Shown here in pieces: positions 52,608-61,544 of a DNA stretch of 64,000 bases. The notes beneath the pieces are model-generated. The model had not been told where the DNA came from. It made no database searches and saw nothing but the letters and a program-made list of their open reading frames with translations. A program made the position numbers and the translations under genes. Source of the DNA: an uncultured Chthonomonas sp. (lineage in GTDB: Bacteria > Armatimonadota > Chthonomonadetes > Chthonomonadales > CAJBBX01); assembly GCA_903951425.1 (NCBI GenBank), contig CAJBBX010000110.1, positions 47,636 through 111,635 on the forward strand. The letters are read 5' to 3'. How positions within the stretch are numbered: position 1 is the first letter of the stretch; each line of letters opens with the position of its first letter.

Positions 52608-52717
52608 ACCGTACTCCCTGGGGCGCCGGCGAGCGCCGACAGCCCGACACGCTTTGGTCGGAAACGGGACGGCGCACCGGGCTTGGCCTGCCGGCGCGCC
52701 GTCCGATGGACAGAAGG

Positions 52718-53581
52718 TTACGGTGTGGCCCAGAGGGGCGCCAGGTAGGCCGCCCACATATCGTTGGTGTCCTTCATCACGTTCTGGTCGGAGCTGTAGG
52801 GTCCCATGATCTGGCGGCGGCCCATGGCCTTGGCGTGGCCGTCGCAGAACCCTACGGATCCCATGCCGTTGTGCGAAGTGGCGAAGGTCGCCGCATGGAT
52901 TGGCCAGGTGCCGTCAGGTCCCGGGCCGACCTCGCCGTCGACGAGCACCGACCAGTAGGTATCGTTCGCCATGTTGATGGCGTTCAGGAGGCTCGGGATG
53001 TAGTGGGAGTGGTTCCACGTATGCCCCATCGTCTTGTTCATATTGCTGTGGTTGGGGGCGCCGTACCAGTCCAGGTACCACGTGTCGAAGATGAGGATCG
53101 TGGAGGCCGGGTTGCGGATGTCCTTGTCACCCCGCGACGGAGCGCTCATGCCGAAGAGCCGGAAGTAGCCGTCCAGCGCCAACACGTTGGTGTTGGCCCC
53201 AAACGAGCCCCAATACGAGTTCTGGTAGTCCGGGTACCCGAATGTGGGGTCCGTGTAGGGCGACATGGTCTTGCGGGGCAAGTTCTTGCAGTGGAAGATA
53301 TCGAAGTTCTTAGTGTATGGACTGGTCATCTGCTGCCAGAAGTAGTATGTGCCCGATGAGTTCGGGCTGTAGTCCATGCACTGCGGCCAGCACTCGTCTG
53401 CATCCTGGGTGTACATGGCCAGACCCAGCAGCGCCTGCTTCATGTTCGAGATGCAGGCGGTCTTGCGGGCCTGCTCCCGCGCCTGGGCGAAGACCGGGAA
53501 CAGGATGGCTGCGAGGATGGCGATGATGGCGATAACGACGAGGAGTTCAATCAGGGTGAAGCCTATGCGTCTCTGGGACAT
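52718..53581 (-). CDS. Prepilin-like secreted protein with H-X9-DG motif
   Basis: 287 residues from the ATG at 53581, with GGGAGG upstream. MSQRRIG is the leader before [20 protein letters not shown], and [16 protein letters not shown] and [11 protein letters not shown] follow. The C-terminal [12 protein letters not shown] is the H-X9-DG signature. It is a paralogue of 12750-13460 and slightly longer, with an aromatic-rich middle domain ([20 protein letters not shown]). It is expected at the cell surface or in a type II secretion-like apparatus. It follows the GntR-type regulator gene by 55 bp on the same strand. Confidence 0.88.
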   Translation of the reverse strand: MSQRRIGFTLIELLVVIAIIAILAAILFPVFAQAREQARKTACISNMKQALLGLAMYTQDADECWPQCMDYSPNSSGTYYFWQQMTSPYTKNFDIFHCKNLPRKTMSPYTDPTFGYPDYQNSYWGSFGANTNVLALDGYFRLFGMSAPSRGDKDIRNPASTILIFDTWYLDWYGAPNHSNMNKTMGHTWNHSHYIPSLLNAINMANDTYWSVLVDGEVGPGPDGTWPIHAATFATSHNGMGSVGFCDGHAKAMGRRQIMGPYSSDQNVMKDTNDMWAAYLAPLWATP

Positions 53582-53636
53582 GCGTGTCCTCCCATTGGCC
53601 CGGGCGCAGGTTGAACCCAGCGCCGTCAGGGCCGGT

Positions 53637-54776
53637 CTAAGGAACCGTCTCATTGCCCTGTCGCGGCCTCTCGTGGCCGCAGGATCGGCGGATGACGAGC
53701 TCCGTGGGGAGCAGGACCCGCCTGGGTGTTGTCCGTCCGGTCTCCAACCGCTCATGGATCAGATGGATCGCGGTTTCTCCTAGGGATCGGAACGGCTGCC
53801 GAACCGTGGTCAGCGGTACGCGATAGTGACCGGCGAACTCCATATCGGCGAAGCTCACGACAGCCACGTCGTCAGGTGTATGGAGGCGGTGCCGTTCCAG
53901 CGCCTCAATGACATCCATGGCGATGTAGTCATTGACCGCCACCGCGCCGTCCGGCGGCGGCTGCAGGTCGGCGAACCGCTCGGCGGCCAGTGCGCCCACG
54001 TCCGCGGCGCCTTCGTCGACCACCACGACTAACCGGTCGTCCACTGGAAGCCCGTGCTCCGCCAGCGCTCGTCGGTAGCCGGCAAGGCGATCGGCAGAGG
54101 TGCTGACTTTGAGGGAATTCACGACGCAGCCGATGCGGCGCCGGCCGCTGCGAACCAGGTGCGCAGTGGCCATGTAGCCCGCGGCTTCGTCGTCGATGCC
54201 CACGAAGTCGGCGTCCAGGCCCTCCACGCAGCGGTCCAGCATCACGACGGCGCAACCTTCGGCGGCCGCGCGTTCCAGCAACGGCCGCGAGGCATCGCCG
54301 CCCTGCCACCAGATGACGATGCCGCTCACCCCCTGGCGCAGGGCTTCGCGGAGGTGGAGCGCCTCGCGGGCGTGGGCCTCGGCGAATGTGGCGCCGTTGG
54401 TATCGCATAGCAGGAGCGGGGCGCGATGGGCCAGGGCGGCCGCGGAGCAGCCGGAAGCGACGGGGCTGGCCACTGACGGCGCGCCCTGCGAGCAGACGAG
54501 GGCGATGGTGCCGGAGGTCGCAACGCGGTCGGCCGCAGGCGGTTGAGGCGAATCCGGGGTGAGGACGTAGGTGCCCTTACCGGGAATGCGTTCCACGAGG
54601 CGGGCGGCAGAGAGCCGCTCGATGGCGTTGCGCACGGTTACCCGGCTGACGCAGAACGCCAGCGTCAGGTCGCGCTCGGATGGGAGGGCGGCGCCCGGGG
54701 GATAGGCGCCCGTGGAGATGCGCTCCTGCAGATGCGCGATCAGATCATCTGTCTTCGACAGCGATGGGATCACCAT
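53637..54776 (-). CDS. GntR-headed, LacI-type-sensor transcriptional regulator
   Basis: 379 residues. An N-terminal winged helix of the GntR type ([37 protein letters not shown]) is joined to a periplasmic-binding-protein-like sensor as in LacI ([75 protein letters not shown]). This AraR-like layout responds to sugars in Bacillus. It is next to, and likely regulates, the glycan locus at 54.9-63.3 kb or the prepilin gene. A strong promoter and a perfect inverted repeat lie directly upstream. Confidence 0.9.
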   Translation of the reverse strand: MVIPSLSKTDDLIAHLQERISTGAYPPGAALPSERDLTLAFCVSRVTVRNAIERLSAARLVERIPGKGTYVLTPDSPQPPAADRVATSGTIALVCSQGAPSVASPVASGCSAAALAHRAPLLLCDTNGATFAEAHAREALHLREALRQGVSGIVIWWQGGDASRPLLERAAAEGCAVVMLDRCVEGLDADFVGIDDEAAGYMATAHLVRSGRRRIGCVVNSLKVSTSADRLAGYRRALAEHGLPVDDRLVVVVDEGAADVGALAAERFADLQPPPDGAVAVNDYIAMDVIEALERHRLHTPDDVAVVSFADMEFAGHYRVPLTTVRQPFRSLGETAIHLIHERLETGRTTPRRVLLPTELVIRRSCGHERPRQGNETVP

Positions 54777-54805
54777 CGCCTAGTCCGTCGCGTTCGTTCC
54801 ATGTC

Positions 54806-54858
54806 ACCGGTATCATGCTCCGGTCTGACGATGGTGTCAAGACCTGTACGATACCGGT
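54806..54858. promoter_or_regulatory. Perfect inverted repeat flanking the regulator promoter, candidate operator
   Basis: ACCGGTATC at 54806-54814 and its exact reverse complement GATACCGGT at 54850-54858 enclose the -35. Centres are 44 bp apart, about four helical turns, so both arms face the same side of the DNA. Each arm contains the palindrome ACCGGT. One arm covers the -10, the other lies upstream of the -35. This suits autorepression, possibly through a loop. Confidence 0.65.
54812..54840 (-). promoter_or_regulatory. Promoter of the GntR-type regulator
   Basis: On the minus strand TTGACA (54840-54835) and CATGAT (54817-54812) are 17 bp apart, so the -35 is perfect and the -10 matches 4 of 6. 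Transcription would start near 54805, about 30 nt before the ATG at 54776. The -10 overlaps one arm of the inverted repeat at 54806-54858. Confidence 0.6.
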
Positions 54859-54881
54859 TCTATGTGAACGTTGGCCCGTCC

Positions 54882-56138
54882 TCAGCGGATGAGCTCCAGG
54901 CAGAGCAGCTCCTTGTCGTCGCGGAGCGTCAGCTTGCCGTCGGCGTAGGCCGGGCTGCACCAGTTCTTGCCGCAGGCCTGCGTCTTCGCCAGGAGCTTGC
55001 AGCCCGCGGGCGTGGCGGGAACGAGCATGAGCTGGCCGCCCTCGGCAAGGATCAGGAGGTTGGGGCCCGCCACGAGGAATGCTGCGAAGCCTGCCTCCAG
55101 CATCCCCGAGAAGAAGCCCACCTCCACCCAGGCCCGCGCGCCGGTACGGGCCTCCACGCAGAAGAGCCGCCCGCCGGGGCCGATGCAGTAGACGTGCGCG
55201 CCAACGGCCACGGGGCTGGAGAAGTCGATGCCCAGCGAGCGGTCGTTCCAGGCCACCTCGGCGGTGAGGCCGCCCTTGCCCTTGCCCACCCGCACTCCGA
55301 TGAGCCCCGCCGTGTAGGAGCCCACCACCACCGTGTCGCCCACGACGGCCGGCGTGGTGACGTGGCGCCCGTAGAGCGTCTTGATGGGCACGCGCCAGAG
55401 GAGGGCGCCGTCGGCCGGGGCCAGCCCGATGAGCGCTGCCGAGGTGTAGCAGACCAGGTGCCGCACCCCGCCCAGGGTCGCCATGACCGGACCCGTATGG
55501 CCGGGCACGTCGTCCTGCGACTTCCAGAGGACGCGCCCGTCGCGCTTGTTGAAGCAGACCATGGAGGCGCCCGGCTGGCCGCCCACGGGCATAACCATCC
55601 GGTCGCCGTCGATGAGCGGCGAGGCGGTGTGGCCGTGGCGCGTGGTGCCCGGCATGTCGCCGGCCTCCAGTAGCGCCGGTGCGCCGAAATCCTTCATGAA
55701 GTTGGTGCGCCAGACCTGCCGGCCATCGGTCACCTGAAGGCAGCGGAACTCGCCCCGACAGGAGAGCACATAGACGCGATCGCCGTCGACGGTGGGCGTG
55801 CCGCGCGGGCCGGGAGGCGAGCCGCTGTCGGCGAAGACGTCGTCCAGCGTGACGCGCCACAGCTCCGTGCCTGTGTCGGCCGACGCGGCGTGGGCCACCT
55901 CCTTGCCCTCCTGGTTGTCCAGATAGAAGACCTTGCCGCCGGCGACTACCGGAGAGCCCTGGCCCAGCCCCACCGGCACGCGCCAGAGCACCCGCGGCGC
56001 GGCGGGCAATGACGCGGGGACCTTCCAACCGGTCGGTATGCGGCCCGTGCCGGCGGGGCCCTGCCAGCGCGGCCAATCGGCGGCCTGAACGGGCCCGACG
56101 AGGGCAAGGAGCGCGAGTAGGAGTGCGAACCGCTTCAT
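54882..56138 (-). CDS. Exported PQQ-type beta-propeller protein
   Basis: 418 residues from the ATG at 56138, with AGGAGA 7 nt upstream. Signal peptide (FALLLALLALVGPVQA), then WPRWQGPAGTGRIPTGWKV and repeated blade motifs (VLWRVPVGLGQGSPVVAGGKVFYLD, GTELWRVTLDD, GRVLWKSQDDVPG, GALLWRVPIKT). PQQ-like propellers of this kind are usually non-enzymatic, with no PQQ-ligand residues I can confirm. The start overlaps the beta-helix gene stop by one base (TGATG), which indicates coupling. It is the last gene of the minus-strand glycan locus. Confidence 0.85.
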   Translation of the reverse strand: MKRFALLLALLALVGPVQAADWPRWQGPAGTGRIPTGWKVPASLPAAPRVLWRVPVGLGQGSPVVAGGKVFYLDNQEGKEVAHAASADTGTELWRVTLDDVFADSGSPPGPRGTPTVDGDRVYVLSCRGEFRCLQVTDGRQVWRTNFMKDFGAPALLEAGDMPGTTRHGHTASPLIDGDRMVMPVGGQPGASMVCFNKRDGRVLWKSQDDVPGHTGPVMATLGGVRHLVCYTSAALIGLAPADGALLWRVPIKTLYGRHVTTPAVVGDTVVVGSYTAGLIGVRVGKGKGGLTAEVAWNDRSLGIDFSSPVAVGAHVYCIGPGGRLFCVEARTGARAWVEVGFFSGMLEAGFAAFLVAGPNLLILAEGGQLMLVPATPAGCKLLAKTQACGKNWCSPAYADGKLTLRDDKELLCLELIR

Positions 56139-58039
56139 CACTTGTCTCCTGATGTGCGTGCGCCCAGGCCGGGGCACGGGCTGTCGGGTCGGAGCCGGAA
56201 GTCGCGCCGGCCCGGGTTGACGAAACGTGGGTCTACCGTCATGGAGCCGCGGTCCAGGCCCAGGTTGCTCTGGTACCTGGCGAAGGCCTCCATGGGGTAG
56301 TCGCGGCCCGCCACCGAGATCATGGTCCCCCGGCGCTGCACCCAGACGTTCCGCTCCATGCGGAGGGCGCGCACGTCGTCGGTGGGCCAGGCGGGGGCGT
56401 AGAAGGCAGGGCCGGTGGCTTCGACGAAGAGGTTGCCGCTGATCTCGATGCCCTGGGCCCGTGCCGGGCTCTCGTAGAACCGGAGGTGGCACCCGCTGGG
56501 GTCGGGGCGCTGGGCGTGGCCCCAGCCGTGGCCCGCATCGACGCAGGTGTTGTTGATGAACCGGATATTGCGCGTGGTCGAGGTCTCTGGCCGGTTCCAG
56601 TACTCGAACGAGTACTCGCTGTTCCAGATCACGTTGTCGCGGTAGGTGATGTCGGCCTCGGTCACAGGGTCGCCCATGCTCTGGTTGGTGAGCGCCGCGT
56701 CGTAGATCTCCCACAGCCGGCACCGCTCCACCAGGTTGTCGTGGGCCCCGGCCCAGAACTCAATGCCGTTGCCGAAGCGCACCCGCTTGTTGCCGCCCAT
56801 CTGGTCCGCACCGCCGGTGTATGAGATTTCGCATCCGCGCACGATGATGTGGTGCGTCGCCGCCCCTCCAATTCCGTGGGCGCCGCCGTACTTCAGCGCA
56901 AGCTCCTCGTAGGTGACGTAGGAGCGCTCCGACTGGTTGATGATGTGCCGGTACATGGCGCACTCGATGCGGCCGTAGCGCTGGACCGGGTTGACGTCGC
57001 ACTTCAGCCAGAGCATCTGCCGCTCGGGGTCGTACCAGAAGTCGCCCTGTGCCCGCAGGTCTGCTCGCGTCCATCGCTTCACGCCGCAGGCGACCTCATC
57101 GCCCAAGATGAGGTTGCCCACGTCCACGCTGAACGGCGAGGGCGGCGGCGCATCGCCCGGATCGCACTCCCTGAACGAGAGACGCTCGACGGTGAACGCC
57201 GCGCCCGCCGGTAGCAGTCCGCCCAGGTAGAAGGTGAGCCGCGGCTTCGGGTCGGTGGCAGCGGCGCGGTAGTACTGCACCAACTGCACAGCATCGGGGC
57301 CGACGGCGGTTCGCGGGCGCGGGAAGCCGCCGGAGAGCCCGGTCCATGGCGGCCCGTCGCGCATGAGTTCGGGCGCCTGCATGGGCAGGGGACGGTCGGA
57401 CCGGAGACGAAGCACGGCGGCGTATGTGGCGCCGACCCGGACGGCCGGGGCGGTTGTGTAGAGCTGCAGGTGGTGCGGCTCCGTGCCGGGCTTGCGGCAA
57501 TCCACACGGAAGGCGGCGGGCGCCTCGGGCGATGGGCGCCCGGCGCCGGAGGCTTCGGCGCCGCCCTCGGTGTATAGGACCCACCGGATGGTGCGCTCGG
57601 CAGCATCGGCGGGCGGCATCGGGACGGGCTTCTCCGGTCCATGGCCGCCGGTGGACCAGAGTCCGTCGCCTTCGCTGCGCCAATCGGCGGGGGAGCTTCG
57701 CGCCACGGAACCCATGAGGCAGGGCTTGGCTCCGGAGCCGTAGGCCGCGTACCGGATCGGCGCGCCCTCCTTGCCGCTTCGAGGCGTCAGGCTACCGCGC
57801 CAGCTATCGCCCCGCCGGAAGAGGACCGCGTCGCCCGGCTTCAGCTCCGCCGAGTTCACGCGCTCCACCGACCGCCAGGGCCGCCGCGGCGAGCGCCCGT
57901 CCGAGCGGTCGGAGCCTTGGGCGGCCACGTAGTAGGTCACGGCCTGCGCCGGGGCTGCGGTCGGCGTTCCCGCGGCCATCAGGAGCAGGGCTCCCAACGC
58001 GCCCCGACGGTGCGCCGCGACGGTGGTCTGCTTGGGCAT
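56138..58039 (-). CDS. Secreted right-handed parallel beta-helix protein
   Basis: 633 residues from the ATG at 58039. A signal (ALGALLLMAAGTPTAAPAQA) precedes TYYVAAQGSDRSDGRSPRRPWRSVERVN and LKPGDAVLFRRGDSWRGSL, the standard N-terminal cap of polysaccharide-lyase or glycosidase-like beta-helices. A beta-sandwich insertion lies around residues 170-310. Then come helix rungs: SYVTYEELALKYGG, HHIIVRGCEISYTGG, NLVERCRLWEIYDAAL, NIRFINNTCVDAGHG, GIEISGNLFVEA. It probably binds or cleaves plant or microbial polysaccharide. Active-site residues cannot be named. It is followed by the coupled PQQ gene. Confidence 0.83.
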   Translation of the reverse strand: MPKQTTVAAHRRGALGALLLMAAGTPTAAPAQAVTYYVAAQGSDRSDGRSPRRPWRSVERVNSAELKPGDAVLFRRGDSWRGSLTPRSGKEGAPIRYAAYGSGAKPCLMGSVARSSPADWRSEGDGLWSTGGHGPEKPVPMPPADAAERTIRWVLYTEGGAEASGAGRPSPEAPAAFRVDCRKPGTEPHHLQLYTTAPAVRVGATYAAVLRLRSDRPLPMQAPELMRDGPPWTGLSGGFPRPRTAVGPDAVQLVQYYRAAATDPKPRLTFYLGGLLPAGAAFTVERLSFRECDPGDAPPPSPFSVDVGNLILGDEVACGVKRWTRADLRAQGDFWYDPERQMLWLKCDVNPVQRYGRIECAMYRHIINQSERSYVTYEELALKYGGAHGIGGAATHHIIVRGCEISYTGGADQMGGNKRVRFGNGIEFWAGAHDNLVERCRLWEIYDAALTNQSMGDPVTEADITYRDNVIWNSEYSFEYWNRPETSTTRNIRFINNTCVDAGHGWGHAQRPDPSGCHLRFYESPARAQGIEISGNLFVEATGPAFYAPAWPTDDVRALRMERNVWVQRRGTMISVAGRDYPMEAFARYQSNLGLDRGSMTVDPRFVNPGRRDFRLRPDSPCPGLGARTSGDK

Positions 58040-58110
58040 GGCTCGAGCGCACCTCCTGCCGGTCTGCCTGCGGTTCTTCGCCACATCGTACCGCGCATGG
58101 GGACGCCCCG

Positions 58111-59655
58111 CTACCGGTACTCCACCGTCACGGCGCCTTCGCGCAGCAGGCCGTTGGGCCAGTCCGCGTCACTCCGGAGCCGCTTGCCGTTGATGCGCAC
58201 GTTCTCGAGGATGATGCGAACCGTCCCCGCGTTCTCCGTGCGCAGCCGCGAGCGCATGGGCGTGCCGATGAGGTCGGCCATATCGGCGCCCCAGTAGCTG
58301 CCCTTCTCGGTCCCCGTGATCTCCACGTCCTTCAGGTGCAGCTCCACGGGCTTGAGCTTCACCTCGCCCGTCGGCGTGGCGGACCAGGGAGTGGGCCGGT
58401 AGCGGTTGTCGATGGCGAGCAGGCAGAGCGTATCGCCGTAGACCTTCAGCCCCTCGATGCGGCAATCGGTGAACTGCGTGCCCGTGGAGGAGGCCAGGCC
58501 GAAGAGCCCCCGCGCCATGTTCTGCACGAGGGTCTTGTCCATGATGATCCAGTTGTCGCGCATCACGTGGCCGCTCGTGGCGTAGTCGTAGCCGTAGCCC
58601 ATCATCACCAGGCTGGCGTTGTCCTGCTTCCAGATGACGCAGTTGCGGGTCTCCGAGACGGGCGACATCCAGCAGAAGACGTCGTCCTCGACCTTGAAGA
58701 AGCAGTCCAGGATGCGGTGGCTGAGCCCGGACACGATCCCGTTGTTGTTGTAGAGGTCGCCCAGCAGCTTGACGTTGCGGAAGGTGAGGCCCGACCCGTG
58801 GGTGCGTACCATGCAGAAGGGCGACTCGATGATCGTGATTCCTTCGATGAGCGCCCGGTTCGCGTTCCAGTCACCGTAGATCGTGGCCCACTTCTGCTCG
58901 TACATCCAGTCATGCTTCGGGGTCCAGGGCGTCGTGCTGCCGCCGGCCTTCGCGGCCAGCGCCGACTGAACGCGCTCCAGCATCAGCTTGCGGTCCGTCA
59001 GGATGCCCCGGCCCAGGATGCGCACGCCGTCGCCGGTGAAGGCGATGGAGCCCTTGACCAGCGCCCCGCCGGCGATGTAGACCGTCTCGCCGGCCTTGAC
59101 CGGGTACTTGAAGCCGATGTCGTGGACGCCCGGCCCGAAGTAGTGGATCCCCGGCGCGCCCTTCCTCGGCGCCTCGGCCTCCGGCGGGTTGGCGAAGAGG
59201 AAGAGCGGGTGGTTGAACTCGTTGCCGGCCACTCCGCGCAGCTTCACCAAGAGACAGTACTGCCCCGGGCGGCTGATCACCACGCGCACCTTGCCGCCCT
59301 GCACCGAAGCCGCCACACCCGGCGGGTCGGGCCGCACCTCCACGCTGGTGGCCTGCCCGGCCGTCGGCTCTGCGATTACGGTGACCTTGCCCGAGAAGGA
59401 GAAGCTCGCCCAGTGGTTCTCCTTGGGGAAGAGGTCCCGGGTCCACGCCTCGGGGTACTCATGGTGCCAGATCGACTGCATGCGGTAGCAGAAGAGGGGC
59501 TTGCTCAAGGCGCCCTGCTCCACGCGTAGCCGGTACTGCGAGGATCGGTACTCGTCGTGCCCGACGCCCGGGTAGACCCAGAGCCGGTTCGCCGCCGGAG
59601 CGGCCGGCGCCGCTGCGACGCAGAGCGCGGCCAACGCCGCGAAGACATAGGCCAT
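58111..59655 (-). CDS. Secreted GH28/GH49-like beta-helix glycosidase
   Basis: 514 residues from the ATG at 59655. Signal peptide (VFAALAALCVAAAPAAPA), an N-terminal sandwich (PLFCYRMQSIWHHEYPEAW), then the VYIAGGALVKGSIAFTGDGVRILGRGIL strand series that begins the helix of GH28 polygalacturonases and GH49 dextranases. Rungs include IEGITIIESPFCMVRTHGSG, VEDDVFCWMSPVS and NASLVMMGYGYDYATSGH. The EDD-type acidic pair in KVEDDVF is a candidate active site, resembling the Asp pairs of GH28. The next gene upstream is another beta-helix protein 134 bp away. Confidence 0.8.
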   Translation of the reverse strand: MAYVFAALAALCVAAAPAAPAANRLWVYPGVGHDEYRSSQYRLRVEQGALSKPLFCYRMQSIWHHEYPEAWTRDLFPKENHWASFSFSGKVTVIAEPTAGQATSVEVRPDPPGVAASVQGGKVRVVISRPGQYCLLVKLRGVAGNEFNHPLFLFANPPEAEAPRKGAPGIHYFGPGVHDIGFKYPVKAGETVYIAGGALVKGSIAFTGDGVRILGRGILTDRKLMLERVQSALAAKAGGSTTPWTPKHDWMYEQKWATIYGDWNANRALIEGITIIESPFCMVRTHGSGLTFRNVKLLGDLYNNNGIVSGLSHRILDCFFKVEDDVFCWMSPVSETRNCVIWKQDNASLVMMGYGYDYATSGHVMRDNWIIMDKTLVQNMARGLFGLASSTGTQFTDCRIEGLKVYGDTLCLLAIDNRYRPTPWSATPTGEVKLKPVELHLKDVEITGTEKGSYWGADMADLIGTPMRSRLRTENAGTVRIILENVRINGKRLRSDADWPNGLLREGAVTVEYR

Positions 59656-59789
59656 CAGCACACCTCCACGCGGCCGGCGACGCACAGGGCCGCATCCCAG
59701 TGTAGCGCGTTGCGGCCCGGCGACGTGATCGATGCCGGCGGCATGGACGGATGAAGACAGCCGCCGGCGCACCTTTCCCTGGACCCGGC

Positions 59790-61544
59790 CTACTTCCTCG
59801 GGCCCGCGGCCTTGATGATGGCCGTGGCCGCAGGGCTTTCCTTCTCGTCCCAGCCCAGCAGGTTGTCGGTCCAGGTGTGCCACTCGCGGGAGCACTGGTT
59901 GAAGCGGACCGGCTCGCCGGAGGTGCGGTAGACCAGGTTGCGGTCGAAGAGGAATCCCGTGCTGCTCTCATCCACGAAGAAGCCGTTGTTAGGCGCGCCG
60001 CCGTGGGCGAAGCCGCTGCGGTGGACGTCGTAGATGTGGTTCTCGCGCAGCACGGTGCCGGGCTGCACTCCCAGCGTGTAGATGCCGCCGCCGTCGGCCA
60101 GCAGCTTCATCACGTCGTGGATGTGGTTGTTGGCCACCAGGCAGCGGACTTGCGTGCTGGGGACTTTGCTCCAGCGGTAGCCGATGGACATGCCGGTGTA
60201 GGGCATGGTGTATACGTGGTTGTTCGTGACCGCCGTGTCGGCGCTGAAGGCCACGAAGACGCCCACGCAACCCGGGCTGGTGGCGCCGCACCGGGTGATG
60301 ACGCAATCTGTCACGCTGCAGCCCGAGGGCGCATGGGCGGGATCGAGCCAGTCGCTGTCGAGCTCGCCTGCCTGACAGCGCACGGCGCCCTTGTTGCCGC
60401 GCCAGCCGACCATGACGCCGTTGCCGCCGATGTCGGCCAGTGTGCAGCGGCTCACGGCCACGCCCTTGCACCCGCGGCCGATGCCCACGCCCGAGCCGCC
60501 CAGGTTCCGCAGCGTGCAGCGCTCCAGGCGGCACTCCTCGGCGTAGCCGGCCTCAACCGCCACGGGCTGCACCCACGCCGGGCTGGTTGTGGAGGCGCCG
60601 TAGTGGCCCGCCTGCACCTCGGGGTAGCCGATTACCGGTAGCGCGAACTCGGTGTGCGCGAAGGTGATGCCCCGGAACGTGATATGCTGCGCCGGCTTGT
60701 CCTCGGCGCCTTGGAACACCACGAGCCGCTCCAGCCTCGGCGCCACCGCCTTCAGGTTGGCGGCCGTCTCGCCTGGGCGCGGCATGTAAAGGATGCTCCC
60801 TCCGTCGACGCACCACTCGCCGGGCTGGTCCAGGAAGGCCTTGCCGCCCTCGAGGAACGCGGGCTTGCCGGGGCTGGCGGTGGTCATGGGGCCATGGCCG
60901 ATCCAGCCCATGGGCGTGGCCGTCTCTACCTTGTCGCCGCCCGACCGGGTGACGGCGCCGCGGGTGACGGACCAGTTCTCGTAGACCACAAGCTCCGCGC
61001 CTGTGCCGGCCAGGTCGCCGCCGGGGATAGGCTGCGAAAGCGTGAAGGACTTCACATCGCCGGAGACGTCGCCGAGCCTCAGGGCGCCCTCCTCGTTGGG
61101 CCACCGGGCGCGGGTGGCGCGGTCGGCGCCGATGAAGAGCTGCCGCATGGCCTTAAGGGCGCCGCCGGCCGGGATGGGCGCCTGCAGCAGGCCGTCGGGC
61201 CGGGCCTTCCAGCCGGTAACGGGCACGCCGCCGCTGATCGTGACGGCCTCGCCCGGCAGGCTGGTGTAGGTGACCGGCGCGCCCGCCGCGCCGCTGTCGG
61301 CGAAGGTGAGCTCCAGCGGCGATGCGAGGAAGTAGGTTCCTGCCCTGAGCGTGATGGTCACCGGCGAGGGCTTGGCGGCGATGGCGGCCCGTGCCAGGTC
61401 GCGGGCGCGCTGGAGGGTGGCAACGGGCCTGGCCTTGGTGCCGGGGTTGGCGTCCTTGCCGTTGGGCGCCACCCAGAGCTGGGCGCCTTGGGCCTGTGCG
61501 GCGAGGGCCAACAGCGCGACGGCGGCGGCGGATCGGGTCGTCAT
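59790..61544 (-). CDS. Secreted right-handed beta-helix protein
   Basis: 584 residues from the ATG at 61544 (AAGGAAG upstream), which overlaps the DUF4838 stop by ATGA. A signal peptide precedes LWVAPNGKDANPGTKARPVATLQRARD and ITLRAGTYFLASPLELTFADSG, the cap of a right-handed beta-helix. The rungs run CRLERCTLRNLGGSGVGIG, VAVSRCTLADIGGNGVMV, CSVTDCVITRCG, AVTNNHVYTMPYTGMSIGY, NNHIHDVMKLLADGGGIYTLG. This is close to the pattern of GH141-like or DUF1565 proteins on plant glycans. Enzyme activity is not proven. Third beta-helix protein in a row. Confidence 0.83.
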   Translation of the reverse strand: MTTRSAAAVALLALAAQAQGAQLWVAPNGKDANPGTKARPVATLQRARDLARAAIAAKPSPVTITLRAGTYFLASPLELTFADSGAAGAPVTYTSLPGEAVTISGGVPVTGWKARPDGLLQAPIPAGGALKAMRQLFIGADRATRARWPNEEGALRLGDVSGDVKSFTLSQPIPGGDLAGTGAELVVYENWSVTRGAVTRSGGDKVETATPMGWIGHGPMTTASPGKPAFLEGGKAFLDQPGEWCVDGGSILYMPRPGETAANLKAVAPRLERLVVFQGAEDKPAQHITFRGITFAHTEFALPVIGYPEVQAGHYGASTTSPAWVQPVAVEAGYAEECRLERCTLRNLGGSGVGIGRGCKGVAVSRCTLADIGGNGVMVGWRGNKGAVRCQAGELDSDWLDPAHAPSGCSVTDCVITRCGATSPGCVGVFVAFSADTAVTNNHVYTMPYTGMSIGYRWSKVPSTQVRCLVANNHIHDVMKLLADGGGIYTLGVQPGTVLRENHIYDVHRSGFAHGGAPNNGFFVDESSTGFLFDRNLVYRTSGEPVRFNQCSREWHTWTDNLLGWDEKESPAATAIIKAAGPRK

